A stretch of DNA of 64,000 nucleotides, taken from NCBI GenBank assembly GCA_963422465.1, contig OY730172.1, positions 3,658,001 through 3,722,000 on the forward strand, read 5' to 3'. Below are positions 34,794 through 46,434 of the stretch, in pieces. Made by a program: the position numbers and the translations under genes. The notes beneath the pieces were generated by a model. That model was not told the DNA's origin and searched no databases. It saw only the letters and a program-made list of their open reading frames with translations. Each line of letters opens with the position of its first letter. Position 1 is the first letter of the stretch. The DNA is from Lichina pygmaea (lineage: Eukaryota > Ascomycota > Lichinomycetes > Lichinales > Lichinaceae).

Positions 34794-37733
34794 TCACTCT
34801 CCAGGATAACGACGGCTCGCGCGGGTAGGGTCGACGTAGACGCGCGGCAGCAGGTATTCTCCCGCCTCCGGCGGCGAGAAGATCCTTTCGTTTGGGTACC
34901 GGATCTCCTTGGCGTTGAGCAGCGGAGGACCGGTCTGCTGCATCTCCGGAGGCTGTCTTCCTGGGCTGGATGCCACCTTGCGGTGCACCCGCGGTCCGGG
35001 CTGGGCGATCTCGGTAGGCTGGCTTTCGGGAGCTCGCATCGCATTGGCGTGGATCGGAGACCCGGCTGGCATTTTCTCAGGAACCCGAGCGGTGAGGACA
35101 GGGTTCGGTGTGGAGGACCGCATGGCAACCGAGTTCGACCGCGGCTGAGTAGCCAGACGAGCGGCTGGCGTAGCCCGACGAGAAGTACGGGTGCCCTGCT
35201 GAGCCCCCTGAGGGCGCGGGCGAGAGCCTTGCGTGGCCTGGCGAGTGACCCGCGAAGGCGATCCAGAAGCCCGAGTGGTCTCGGGAGGGGCCTGTGTGAT
35301 CTGGCGATCGGCGCGCGAAGAAGATCCAGAAGCCTGCGCGGTCCCGTGAGAAGGCTGCGTAGCATGGTGAAAGGCATGCGCAGCCTGACGAGGCGTCCGG
35401 GTTCCAGAGCGAGACATCTTCATGGGCATGTGAAACCAATGGTTCTCGTGCGGCAACGCTACAGCCGCCTGCTCGACGCTGCCTTCGTCATTGTCATCGA
35501 TAGGCTCATCCCCAATTTTCTGCAGGACCTGTCGCTGAAGATCATGAAAGGCCAGCAGTATCGTGATACGGGCCCCCAGCAGATCCAGGACTCTGTAAGC
35601 GTCTGCCAGATGGCAGCGCACGACCGGGTTCGGGTTGCAAAAGTTATTGGGCGACAAGTCGGCGATGAACGCCTTCCACTGATTCAGCATCGTGATGGCT
35701 CTGACGTCGGTATCGCGAGGGTCGCCGTAGAAGCGAACGGTGTTGAAATTCAGCCCGATGAGCTCACGCTGGCTTGCCTGGTCGAGGCGGAACTCGACCG
35801 CGTTCGGCCGACCCTTGCTCTTCCACGCCTCCATCACGCGCGTACGGCTCTCCTCTGAGATCCGGCCCTCGACGTTTTGCAGGTTGAGATAATTGTTCGC
35901 GGTGACGCAGATCATTAACTCTAATTCGGAGTAGAGTCTGACCTGGTCCAGACGATCCAGCGAGATACGAAGCACCGGAGGCGCAGAACCGTCCTTCGGG
36001 GCCGTCCCGGCAGCAAATGGGTTAGGGAGGCGTCGAGAGACATCCTCGGACTGGACCGACCAAGTCAGTCCCACGAGGATCGATTCTGGACCTCGAAATC
36101 ACACTCACCAAGTTTTCAAATTTGCGCATGATCCTGCCTTTGAAAGAGGAGCTTCGCGGCTGTACAGCCGACATTTCCGTGCTGCTCGTGCTGCGGCTGA
36201 GCCAGCCGTTCTCTCCGAACATTTTCTTCATCGGTGACCGTGGTCTCTTGTTCGGCGACGAAGGCTCGTCGTTGTTGACCTCCTCCGAGAGATAATCGAG
36301 GTAGCGAAGTGAGCCCTCGCGCTCTGTTGTCGTTGTTATAGCTGTTTTGATACTGCGAGCGTCATATGCAGGGGATCCATGTGCAGAAGTACCCTGTACA
36401 GGAGTTCGAGGTGCAGGAGTACCATACGCAGGATTCCCATGTGACGGCGACTCATGCGACGGAGATTGTCGTGCCGGAGTCCCGGGTACAGAAGACCGCT
36501 GTGGACTGTCGTAGCAACTGCTCGGTGTGTTGTAGCCCGATCCTCTGCCGAATCGAGCACCGTGAACAGGCTCAAACCCTTCCAAGAGACCAGGATTCCC
36601 TGAATGCGCCGAGCACCCTGAACGTGTGCTGTGATCAGCAAAAGGGTCGGAGACCCTACCGTGTTGCTGCAAGGCGGTACGGGCAAATTGCTCTAGCGGG
36701 GACAGGATCTGAGTGATGTCCTCTGCGAGCTCGGAATCGTAATCGTCATTCCAAAAGTCTTCCTCGTCGTCATCAACTCCGTCGAGGCTGAGTGCAGAAT
36801 GACGCTTTTCGACCACAGCACGCGTCGTCGTCTCGAGTGCGAACCCGTTGTCGGTCTCCGAAAAGACCTCAGAGAAGGAGTCTAGGTCATCGCAAGTGCC
36901 GTCCAGTCCAAGCAGTGCCTTTTCAGAGCTGGATTTCACAATCTGTTTCTTCTTATCCTGAGCAGGTTCCGGGCCACCGGTCCCGTGTTCCCTTTCCCTG
37001 CGAAACATGCCGGACAGCTTGAGGGACAACCCTCGCTTGGGCCGACCTTTCGCATCAAGGGCAGGCTTTGCCGTACTATCGTCACCCTCGGGCTCTTGAC
37101 TGAGTACAGCTTTGGCTTGCACGCCGCCATGGCGATTCTTTTGCTGCTGAAAAATGTGTGCATGCGTGAGCGGTGCGCACTTGATGGCTTCTATTGCACA
37201 GCATCAATACGTACCTCTACACCTGACTGCAAGATCTGCTCGATGGTGACATCGACCGGCTCAGGTATGACAATTGGGATGCACTTTTTGGGCTTCGCCG
37301 ACAGAGCGGTTGATGAGGCAACGGCAGCTTGAGAACGAGGCGCTCCAGGAATCTCCAAACCATCCTGCAGGATGTCAGTACCGGCGGATGCAAAATCAGT
37401 TGCCAGCTGTGTTGGCGTGCAACCCAGGGCAACGGCTTCGATCCATACCTTGTGAAGCTTGTACTCATGACGCCAGGACCGCCAGAGATCACCGTCATCA
37501 CCAAGGCCAGCCGCGTTGTCGTCTGATTCCAAGAGTTCGTCGAAGAGGCGCATGACGTTGACATAGTCATCGTCGCCAAAGCGCTTCTTGACGCGCCGCC
37601 GCACCTCATGGATGCCTTCAGAATAACGGTAGGACCTGGCAATCTCGATGCCCAGTTCATGCACAAGAAAGTCTCTACATCTCTCTTCATCGAAAGATAT
37701 ATCTTGCCCCTGAGGGACGGTCTCTCCGGCCAT
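34794..37733 (-). CDS. Uncharacterised fungal protein (937 aa)
   Basis: Three exons, 37733-37215, 37146-36109 and 36050-34794, all joined in phase 0. The ATG chosen gives MAGETVPQGQDISFDEERCR. Two parts look folded. The first is the N-terminal 110 residues, mostly helical and charged (FLVHELGIEIARSYRYSEGI, DDDYVNVMRLFDELLESDD, LHKVWIEAVALGCTPTQLAT). The second is the start of exon 3 (LRISLDRLDQVRLYSELELM, VTANNYLNLQNVEGRISEES, ITMLNQWKAFIADLSPN, YRVLDLLGARITILLAFHDL). Between them is a phospho-site-like disordered region with a degenerate HGSPAYGTPA repeat and a poly-acidic patch. The C-terminus is Arg/Thr/Gln-rich low complexity. I do not recognise the family. Intron 1 ends in a tandem CAGCAG. 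The even phase 0 splicing and two conserved-looking blocks make it a real gene. Confidence 0.82.
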
Positions 37734-39806
37734 CGCGGACGAACGTCTGTCCTTGACCAACGGAGTCAGTCAGTGCAGGATGAAGCAGTGTACGGTCTTA
37801 AGAAGAGGTTGGGGATTGGTTTGTTTGGGAGAATCTCCTCACCAGCGGTGTTGTTTTGAAATTTAGAAACACAGAAGCTTTGCCCTAGGTTATCCAGAAG
37901 GGGGCTTAGCGCCAGTGAGGCTCCGGCGTTTCCCGAAGATTCCCCAGGACCGTCGCGAGAAAGGGATCCTGGGCGGTTTACCCCGGGGGTACAGCTGCGA
38001 TGGGCATCTCCAGACTACATTCGTGCAGGTCACGTGCGCGGAGTCCCGGTTGATGCACAGGCGATGGGGGGAGTGGGGGCGCCCATCTGCAACCCCATCT
38101 CCGGTGGGAAGATCAAGTTGGTGGCATTGACAGAATACATTGCTGGGTTCTGCTGGCCACTGCCTAGACCAAGCTCGAGGATGTGTTCCAGCAGAGTGAC
38201 ATAAGACGGGAGGTTTTGGCTATGATCGGGCCAATTCATTGCAACCAAGAAAACCATCTATACAGGAAAAGCATAGGAGGCTGACTCTACTGAGCTAGTA
38301 GAGCTTGTCATTCCTGCTTGTGGCGGAGAATGAGTGCTGGAATACCACGGAGCAGGATAATGGCCCTGAAAGGCGTGATGGCGGCTGCAAACATTGAGAC
38401 AGGATGTCCTGCGTTATATCAACACAAGATCACGATTTGGTCAAGGCAGACAAGACTCGAGGGTGATCGACTTGGCGAGCTTCTGAGCGACCTCACAGAT
38501 ACATCCAGAGCGGCTGCAAAGTGGGAGGAAAGAGCCCATACTGAGAGTTGGAAACGCGGCGCGTCGATGGCATTTTAGGTTGTTCCTTGGTTTAGGTGGG
38601 CTCACCTCGAACCTAAGCATCGAGTACTCAGTGATAGGAGAGAATGGCTCTGTGCATCCATTGTTTGCTGTGTGTCGACACTGGCGGGTCGGTGTCCACA
38701 TGAAGTATGCTACTACAACTCCGAAGAGACTCTCTCTCCCCAGCGCTGAGCGCAAAGAGGCCTCTTCTCCTTCTTCAAGATCAAAGATCTTGGGAATGGT
38801 ACTCAGGCACGTCAGGGCCCGAAGCGGGCAAACCAGCATGGAAGGCCACATTTGATATCCTTCTATTCTTCTCCTTTGCAAGAGCTATTGAAGACGAAGA
38901 AAAGATATCCACAATGACATTAGCATGTCTTGGACGGACCACACATCAGCAGAACCTCCGTAGGGCACTACCCCCCCACGGCATGGGTAGAGTGAAGATC
39001 TAGGTCGTGGCATCCCTTGGGGAGAGGGTTGAAGTTGGTGGCAAAGATCTCGGGTACGGTAGTCCGAAACCGCACTAAGCAGAGTCTTTAGTCATGTGAC
39101 CAATGATTACTCAGCGAACAAACAGCAGCCACGCTGTCACGGCAGGGCTGGAGTCGAAAGACCGCCAAAGGCGGCCTATAATCACTGGTACTTAGATACC
39201 TCGTCGCTTTTCCCAGTTTACGAGAACTTCTGTCAAATAACCTGGCACGGCGAGACGAGTACAAGCCTGTCCTCAAGACGTACGAGGTGCCATCGTACCT
39301 CGATCAACTTACATACCTACTCGTAATTTGTCAAAATTTGAGTCATGTCCGATGCAACGATGAGTCTAGCCATAAGCGCATCTCCTTTTGGATGCCCATG
39401 TTCCGTCGATTCTGTCCACAAACCTCATGCGCACTCCAGCGCATAAAACTTACAAGACATGATCATCGTCGACAAATTATCACGTGGCTATGAGTTTGGT
39501 GTTGTTGGCTTTCGTAGGATACAGTAAAACGCTGCTGTTTCGTGCAACAAATATGAGCAAAATTTCTGCACTTGAGACGTCGTGAGAGAATGTTGCCAAG
39601 GGAATATTGTAGGCGTGAAAGAGATGTGCAGACAGAAAAGCGTGGTGCTAGAAGACTGAGAGTTCCTGAGCGAGGGCTTGAATGGGTATAGGGAACACAG
39701 TTGATACAAGATGAGGAGGCCAACAGTACATGAGGAAGAACCTATGGATCCCAAGCCCAACGCCGTGATAAAACATCAGAATGCCAGTGGATGTCAGAGC
39801 GCCATG
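37734..39806. other. Gene-poor 2-kb region
   Basis: Promoter of the 37733 gene at the left and 3' side of the polymerase delta subunit gene at the right. Open frames of about 85-145 codons overlap on both strands at 38318-38881. They carry no motif that I recognise and no intron logic that joins them, so no gene is called. Confidence 0.45.
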
Positions 39807-40506
39807 CTACTCAGTAACAAATCTGGACGCCAACAACTCGTCAACGTGTGCCCTCTCAGATCTGACGTTCCCTTTGTCATCCTCTCTGAGGATAACAGCC
39901 AGGACCTCGACAGGGGGATTCAGTCGCAACCTGTGCGCTCGATTCCATCGCTTCATGCGCGGGATTCCAACGGACGGCTAATCAGGCTGTTAGTATGACC
40001 GAAGAAGCACATACTTTCAAGGGTCGAAAGGAAACTTACACCGTACTGAGCCGACAGGTCAAAGTGTCGCAGAATCTTTTCGTGTATGGTCAGCTCTTCT
40101 TGGTGGACTGTGACCAGAAGGAAGTTAGCCCTGGCCTGCAAATACGCAGCAGTTGCTCAAGAGCCGTCAGACCTCTTGGGGCCTTGCGCTCAGATTCCCG
40201 TTGCTGCCAATACCGTTTGAGTTGAACATCGCTGACTTTGGCGGCTCGCTCCTCTTCCGGACTCCGAGATACCGCATGTATCTCCTGTTCTGCCTGCTGC
40301 TGTATAACGATGTTCCCAACGGTTGGCTTCGCCTCGACTTCAACAGCTGGCGATTCGGGTGTCTTGACTTGAACTGTGCTGGTAGCCGCCTGTTTCTTGG
40401 CTGAAAGGATGGGGAGACTCGGCTTGGTGACTCTGGACTTGTTTCCAAACGCTAGAGTCGACTGTGCGCCTTGCCGCGCGGGCTGGCTCTTCCCTCTGGG
40501 TGGCAT
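39807..40506 (-). CDS. DNA polymerase delta subunit 4 (POLD4/Cdm1)
   Basis: Exons 40506-40173, 40107-40040 and 39977-39807 give 190 residues. The N-terminus carries a PCNA-binding-like segment, GAQSTLAFGNKSRVTKP, matching the basic N-terminal motif of Cdm1/p12. A disordered linker follows, then VQLKRYWQQRESERKAPRVH, QEELTIHEKILRHFDLSAQYG, PSVGIPRMKRWNRAHRLRL and NPPVEVLAVILRE, the signature of the POLD4 family. The protein is a small accessory subunit stabilising polymerase delta at replication forks. The first donor is a weak GTCTGA, but the join VHQEE rebuilds the family consensus. Intron 2 ends with a TACTAAC-like branch site close to the acceptor. Confidence 0.93.
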
Positions 40507-43500
40507 GTCTATGACGTGGGGATGAGATCGCTGAGGTTGGCAATGGATTACTTTGTCTTGTCCCTTGTCTAATGTTTGTTTTGGCCTGGCCGCAAGGTCG
40601 TCCCCGAGATGGTTACTGTTGACTAACAGTCACATGACAAGCAAAGCTGGCTTAGTCAGCGAAAGTAGCACTTACGTTAAGTAGGTACATACGGAGTACG
40701 TACCCACGGTGCGTACCAGTACGAGTACGAGTCTGGACGATGTTTGAGATTGATCACCTACCCGGGGATCAGTCATCACAATTGTGAATGACTGCTCCGT
40801 ACTCAGTCCGGAGACAGAAATGATCGAAGCTCAAACAAGGATATGCAGCCAAGGGATTAAATACCAACCTCCAGGCTATCACGTACGTCCCCTGACTGAG
40901 TACCGTACGGCAGGTTGGGACGACAATAAGTAGAAGCCGACAAAGACTACGTAAGAATCTGGCCTTCTACAATGCTCATTGGGCATTTGCTATTCGAAGC
41001 AGATGGCGACATGCGGATAATGTGCTAATCACTAGCTTCAGGTCTGACTAGAGCAGATGGTGATCCAAGTCGAAGCTGCACTGCCAGGAGATTGACACCA
41101 CTGGTGGCCCCAGGCAAGAGCGGCCGTAGGCTCTCTGCAGGAGCCTAGCAGCTACCGGTAATCAGTCAGCAGAACTCGACCTCGTAGTCGAGTCAGATAG
41201 CTACTCAGTGAATTACCTTCCTCTCTTCCTTTGACTTCGCCCTCTAGTAGGCATAGCGAGGATGCCAGAGATGATCCGTAAGCACGCCCCTCTCGAGATA
41301 TACATCTTGTCCATCTGACTGGTAGCCTTCCTTTACGATACACTCCACGCTGAAGCTAACAAAGCGATCTAAATCGGGCAGAGTCATTGATAGCAACGCC
41401 CGCTGCTCTGTCGGAATCTTGGGAGAGCTTTTGACTGCTCTTGTTGTCTTCCCATGGTGCGAAATACTCGCAGTGCGAGACGCTCGCATATCGATACGTA
41501 TTTGTACTATCTCTTGCCGTCTCTCGACCTACAATTACTCAAACAACTCTTTTCTGCTTTTTCCATTCTTTGAAATTTTTCTTATCTTATGAGAAACAAA
41601 CTGACATCGTGCTTATGGCCTTGGGGTCGTGGCATACGTGATATTTGGCTGTGGGACTGGTGATGGCTCACCGCTACCACCTTCTGGAGGTGGTTTACCT
41701 TCGGCGAGGAGTCGACCTTGCCGGGCCCAATCACCGTCGGGACCATCACCAATGCCGCAAATATCCACGCGGCTCTGTCGCCCCCGCCGCCTGCAGGTCT
41801 GTCCCCCACCACAGGCCCTCTGGTCTACCTTCGGGGTGGCGCCGAATTCCACTTTCATCTTCGCATCCACATGAGGCCTGATATGCGACGGGGTAGCAGG
41901 CGCTAGAGATACTGTCCTAAGAGCAGGTGAGGTCTTTAATCTTTCTGTCTTGACATGTAGCTTTTATTGTGATGGAAGCTGGTGGTGTTGTCAAGTCAAA
42001 GATGTACTGTGGTGGTATTATCGCAGCAGCGGCACTGACCGTGCATGTAGGACACATCCATCGTTGGTTTGGAGGGAGGGGGGGAACAAGAAAAGTGGCT
42101 GAGGCGCAGGGTACATATCATACCACTCTACAACCCTACATACTTACAGTAAGTACATCTCTACCTTGTTGAGGCGGCGTACATCCCTCCACGAGCAGTG
42201 ATGGTCGCTGTTGTGGACTCCTTCCGTACAAGGAGAGCCGATTCAACGGAACATATAGCTGTTGACTATCAGTATGTCAATAGTGAATTCATCAGTCGTG
42301 AGCACATAGTATCAAAGAAGCGCTACCATAACGCCCAATTGCCACCGGCGCAGTATAATCATTGCATCAGCGAGGAGTAGCACACCTAGAAATAGTCGAG
42401 CAATGGACGAAGGGTCACTGACTTGAGAAAGATTTGTCCAGGGACTTTTCTCCACAAATACCGGGTCCCCGGCTTCTCGTTCCTGACTTGCGCCTGTGAG
42501 TGGCAGTAGGAGACAGCCAAATACGTGATTTTCGACTACCCACACTTCACTAGGGAGCGGTACCGGTAGTCACGGTGGCAGGTGGTTTCTACCATCAACT
42601 TCCAGCTGTTAACATCCGGGCCCCGGGCAGCCGGCACCTTAGTAGCGTCGTTTCTACACTTAGATCTTCTGCCGCAGTTCTCCTAGGCCCGTGACCAACT
42701 CCCACCTCTTGTTCGACTGCTAGGCAGTCGTAATCCCTGTTTACAGTTTCTCGATAGGAGGGTGTTCATTCAGGGCCCGCAGGGAAGCGGTTCGCCCTGG
42801 GGTGAGGCGACTGGAGCAGGCTTCTTGTCATCTGACCCGGAAGTGTTCTTACCATCTATATAGTCGCCTCCGCCGCCCCACAACCAACCTCGTTAGCTTC
42901 AGCGTGTTTCGAAAGCTCGACTATTGTAGAAAAAAGGGGCGGTCCACTCGACGAATCGTCAAGTGCGCGAGAAGCCATCCAGGGAAGAAGGCAGTGACTT
43001 ACCTAGACAAGTCGCGGCATGGTCTGAGGTTACGTGGAAGTCGGCGTGAGTGGTAGTCGTGGTGGAGCATCACCTCGTTTCGGGGTTTGGTGGTGCGGGC
43101 GTCAGCCATGTTTGTGATGGCCGGCCAACTGACGTTGAACTCGACGTCGCGAATCTCCCGACTCGCTGGGAGTGTTTGAACAGCTACTCCACAGTAGCTA
43201 TCTGTTTCTGTCCCTTTCTCTGTACGGCACCGCCAACAGGTATCGAACTCATTGTGTAGGATCGTCGAGGATAGTCGGGCCCGATATCCTTTGAGCTTGC
43301 TAGCAGGAATAGAATCCGAGGTATCACACTGATATTTCAACGTATTGCGGTCAGTGAAACCAAACGTCCCCATCACCGATAGTACGACGAAGGGTTGAGG
43401 AGGTAAGAACTAGACACCTGAGCTAAGCACCTGATTATTGATCATGAAGTATTATCAACAGTGCAGTACGAGCCAATGACATTTTGACACGCAATCGATT

Positions 43501-43749
43501 GATGCTCATGGTCAGGTGAATGACGTCTGGCTGCCGAATGCAGCATTTCAACTGCTTGGAGCTCGTAGGTTCAAATTAGTGTCATTCTCATTGAACGTAA
43601 GTAAGTACAGGTTAAAGATGGATACCGAAATACAAAAGACGCTCTTCCCAGCCCCGCTGACAGACAAATGACGAAGGGTAGTTACATGTAGATATATTAC
43701 ATTCTAAATATCTTCGCAGCTGCGGTCGTCCCGCACCGGCGGAAAACCC
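40507..43749. other. Gene-poor 3.2-kb region
   Basis: It contains the promoter of the polymerase delta subunit gene, with GTAC-rich words at 40679-40735. Open frames at 41582-41906 and 42999-43376 exist on both strands, but none shows a known domain. The left and right halves are AT-richer than the genes. No RNA gene is recognised. Confidence 0.45.
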
Positions 43750-44591
43750 TCAGAAACGTCGGAACTTGGCCGGGATGTTCTGCTCGACGATCTGCATCAA
43801 ATCTAGCTTGCTCTGCACATCCTCGGCGTCCTCGATCGCATCGTGCTTCTTGAAGTGTGCAATGTCCTCCGGGTGGGTCAGGTCTTCCTCTTTGGTATCT
43901 GCAAGCGCGTTAGGAGCTGATTCGACTCCACTTGGTGTACTGGGCTTACCCTCGTTGTGATACCTGACTCAGAAGTTAGCTCAGAACTCGCATGCGAACC
44001 AGATACATCTGAAGCTCACTTCTCGAAATGATGTATCTCGTATTCGTACTCCTCGTCGCCATGATGACCTGGGCCAAGCTGCGCCATGATACATCGTTAA
44101 CCGCTGCCAACATCAGGACCATGCTAGTCTGGCCTCATACCCCAAAGTCGGGAAGATGGCCGCCATCGTTGCAGTACTTGATATACTCTTGCCTGGTGAT
44201 CTTGCCATTGCGATCGAGGTCTACCTTCTTCAACACCTCCCTCAGGACATCATCCCTCTGATGAGACGATACGTCCTTTGATCGTTCGTCCTCAAGCCCG
44301 TACGTGCGAAGGATCTCGTCGGAAGTCCAGGTACCCGACTGATCGTAGTCGTGCAAGGTAAAGAAGGTTGCGGCATCGAAGCCTGTGATGTGATGTTCCT
44401 CTGGAGTCGATTAGCTCCGTGAAGTCGAAGCCGCAACGGTCACTTGGGATTGGAGGTAGCTTCTCACCGGCCATGTGCCGAGCCGCCCAGTCGCCCTCAA
44501 CAATCGGGACTTGAACAGGAGGATGGTGGCCTGCAACTGCTAGGATAAGGATAGATGAACAGAGCCTGGATAGCAACGGATATCGCGTCAT
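43750..44591 (-). CDS. Ssp120-like secretory-pathway EF-hand protein
   Basis: Exons 44591-44468, 44400-44141, 44078-44020, 43963-43950 and 43898-43750 give 201 residues. A signal peptide starts MTRYPLLSRLCSSILILAVA. The next part, VEGDWAARHMAEEHHITGFD, is typical of yeast Ssp120 and related to nucleobindins. Two calcium-binding EF-hand loops are visible: DYDQSGTWTSDE (near residue 65) and DLDRNGKITRQE (near residue 107). Further on come GHHGDEEYEYEIHHFEKYHN and HPEDIAHFKKHDAIEDAED. The family is linked to cargo receptors in the early secretory pathway in yeast; here the role is inferred from similarity. Exon 4 is only 14 nt and is needed to rebuild the EKYHNE segment. The stop follows KFRRF. 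Confidence 0.9.
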
Positions 44592-44988
44592 GGTTGCGCC
44601 TTGAAGCTACTTAACAAGTTTAGGTTGTGGTCCTGAACGTGGTTCGGCTGGCGTCACTGCCGTAGCTCGTGGCAGGGATCAAGCGAAAGCGCGGTACGGT
44701 AACCTACAGTAGTACGGAGTACCGTACGGAGTACGTAAGGTACATGCCTACGAAGCACGTCAGATTCTTCGCGTAAAGTGGTCATTACGTGTCGTTACAC
44801 TACCGGTACACGGTACGTAGCTCGACGTACGTACGTATCCACCACGTTTCACCTGCGCAGCTCTACGACGGGTAATCAATTACTGCGATCGCGGGAGTGC
44901 TTCCAGTACGTAGCCGACGAACGTACGTTGGCAAGTAGAACCATAAGGTGTCTACCTTCCAGTTTGAGAAACGCGGATCATCTCTCAG
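44592..44988. promoter_or_regulatory. Shared divergent promoter of the Ssp120-like gene and ORC6
   Basis: The 397-bp spacer between two head-to-head start codons. It is unusually rich in GTAC/ACGT words (44693-44745 and 44805-44845), which make several overlapping short palindromes. No TATA element stands out. Confidence 0.5.
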
Positions 44989-46434
44989 ATGGAACGGTCG
45001 ATAGAGCAGACATTGTCTAGCCTGGTGCCGGCATTCAATTCTTCTCCTCCGGAGTCCTTGGTCAACCTTGCGATGTCATTACTAGCCCAGTCAAGGACGA
45101 AAGCTAGCAACCTCAGGAACGCAGAGGAGATTGCCCGAGTTTATGTTTGTACGCATATGGCTTGTGAGAGGTGATGTTACTACTCACCAGATCAGGGCAT
45201 GCTGATGGGGACTGCTGACGCTCTGACTACAACCAGGCTGAAGCGCGCCCTCGACATCCCGTCATACACTGTCCGGCCTCCATGTCCTCCTAGGATCTAC
45301 AATAAACTGTACAAATACTTTCATCAGGTCCTGGAGGTAAAATTTTCCAGACCACGAGCTGCCAGAGTCTCAAATGGCGAGGATCTGGTACCTGCATCGT
45401 CGAGAAAACGGAGCAGGCCATCGTCAAATGAGACTCGAATCTCCGAGTTGAAGAATAGGCAGCAGCAACTTCAAGATGAACCCAGCGTTGAGACGCACGT
45501 ACCTGATTCTATGACACCATTGGTGGAGCGGCTATGCGCGGAGATCATGGACGCTACAGCTGCTCGTCATGTGCTCGCGGGTGTCAATGCTGTTCTTACA
45601 TCATCACCTCCACGTCCACCCAAAGATGCTGAGACCCCAACTGAGACCCTAAAAGGCAAAACGGCTGCGCTTGCCATCGCAGTTTGTTTCTATGTCCAGG
45701 CTCGCATACATGGAGGGCAAGCAGCCGCGAAGGATCTCACCGCGAAGCGCAAAGCAGCTGTTGAGATTGCCAACAACTCGCCAGATAAATGGAACGGCGA
45801 CGAAATGACAAAGGATGAAGATGTGGAGCGTTGGATGCAAGAGCTCCATTCGAGAGGCTGGCTGAGATTGCCATGGTTCACCGACATCGACAGCGAGTTC
45901 ACAAGTCGATCGACAACCGGGAGCGATCACGGGGATGATTCGCTTGGGCAGCAGGACCGCTCGTTGGGGAGTGCGGGCCATGAGGAACAGGACGACGACG
46001 ACGACGACGACGACGATTCCGAACCTCTGCGTCCAACGCGAAAGAGACAGAGGCCACTCCCAAACTCATCTCAGCGGCAATCCTGGCGAAAGGAAATTGT
46101 CGAACCAGGTCTCAACACGATGGTATGTATCTCCGATTCTCCTTCGACCAGTCGATTTCTTTCCCGTTCGCTGTCCCCTAGGGTCAGCTTTTTGCGTTAG
46201 CTATGGCCCGTGTGTCCTTTGAACTTCTTCCATGCCCTCCATTCCCACTCCGACCGTCTTCGCCATCGACTAGTCAGCTGACCCGCTAATCACGACGTGG
46301 GTGAAAACCCTTCTCGGCGCAAGCAGATGCAGCCAAAGCTGGACTTTCTCTCGTCCGATTACAAGGCAGACTATCGCACCTGGGAAGATGCCGTGTTAAG
46401 CCGCATTTCGGAGAGTGTGCGGAAACGCCGGTGA
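44989..46434 (+). CDS. ORC6: Origin recognition complex subunit 6
   Basis: Exons 44989-45170, 45237-46122 and 46327-46434 encode 391 residues. The N-terminal TFIIB-like cyclin fold is clear: MERSIEQTLSSLVPAFNSSP, NLAMSLLAQSRTKASNLRNA, EEIARVYVCTHMACERLKRA and LDIPSYTVRPPCPPRIYNKL. A second helical block (MTPLVERLCAEIMDATAARH) continues to WMQELHSRGWLRLPWF. An acidic run of Asp lies near residues 311-320. The short last exon, MQPKLDFLSSDYKADYRTWE, matches the C-terminal element by which Orc6 contacts the rest of ORC. The protein is part of the six-subunit complex that marks replication origins. The last intron (204 nt) is longer than others in the window, but the ending fits the family. Confidence 0.9.

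Noticed and set aside
27680-37733. Secondary-metabolite or melanin gene cluster around the tyrosinase
   Set aside because: No polyketide synthase, transporter, transcription factor or other tailoring enzyme is seen nearby; the neighbours are Kcs1 and an orphan protein.
38318-38881. Protein-coding gene between the orphan gene and the polymerase delta subunit
   Set aside because: Overlapping frames on both strands have no motif and cannot be joined by plausible introns.
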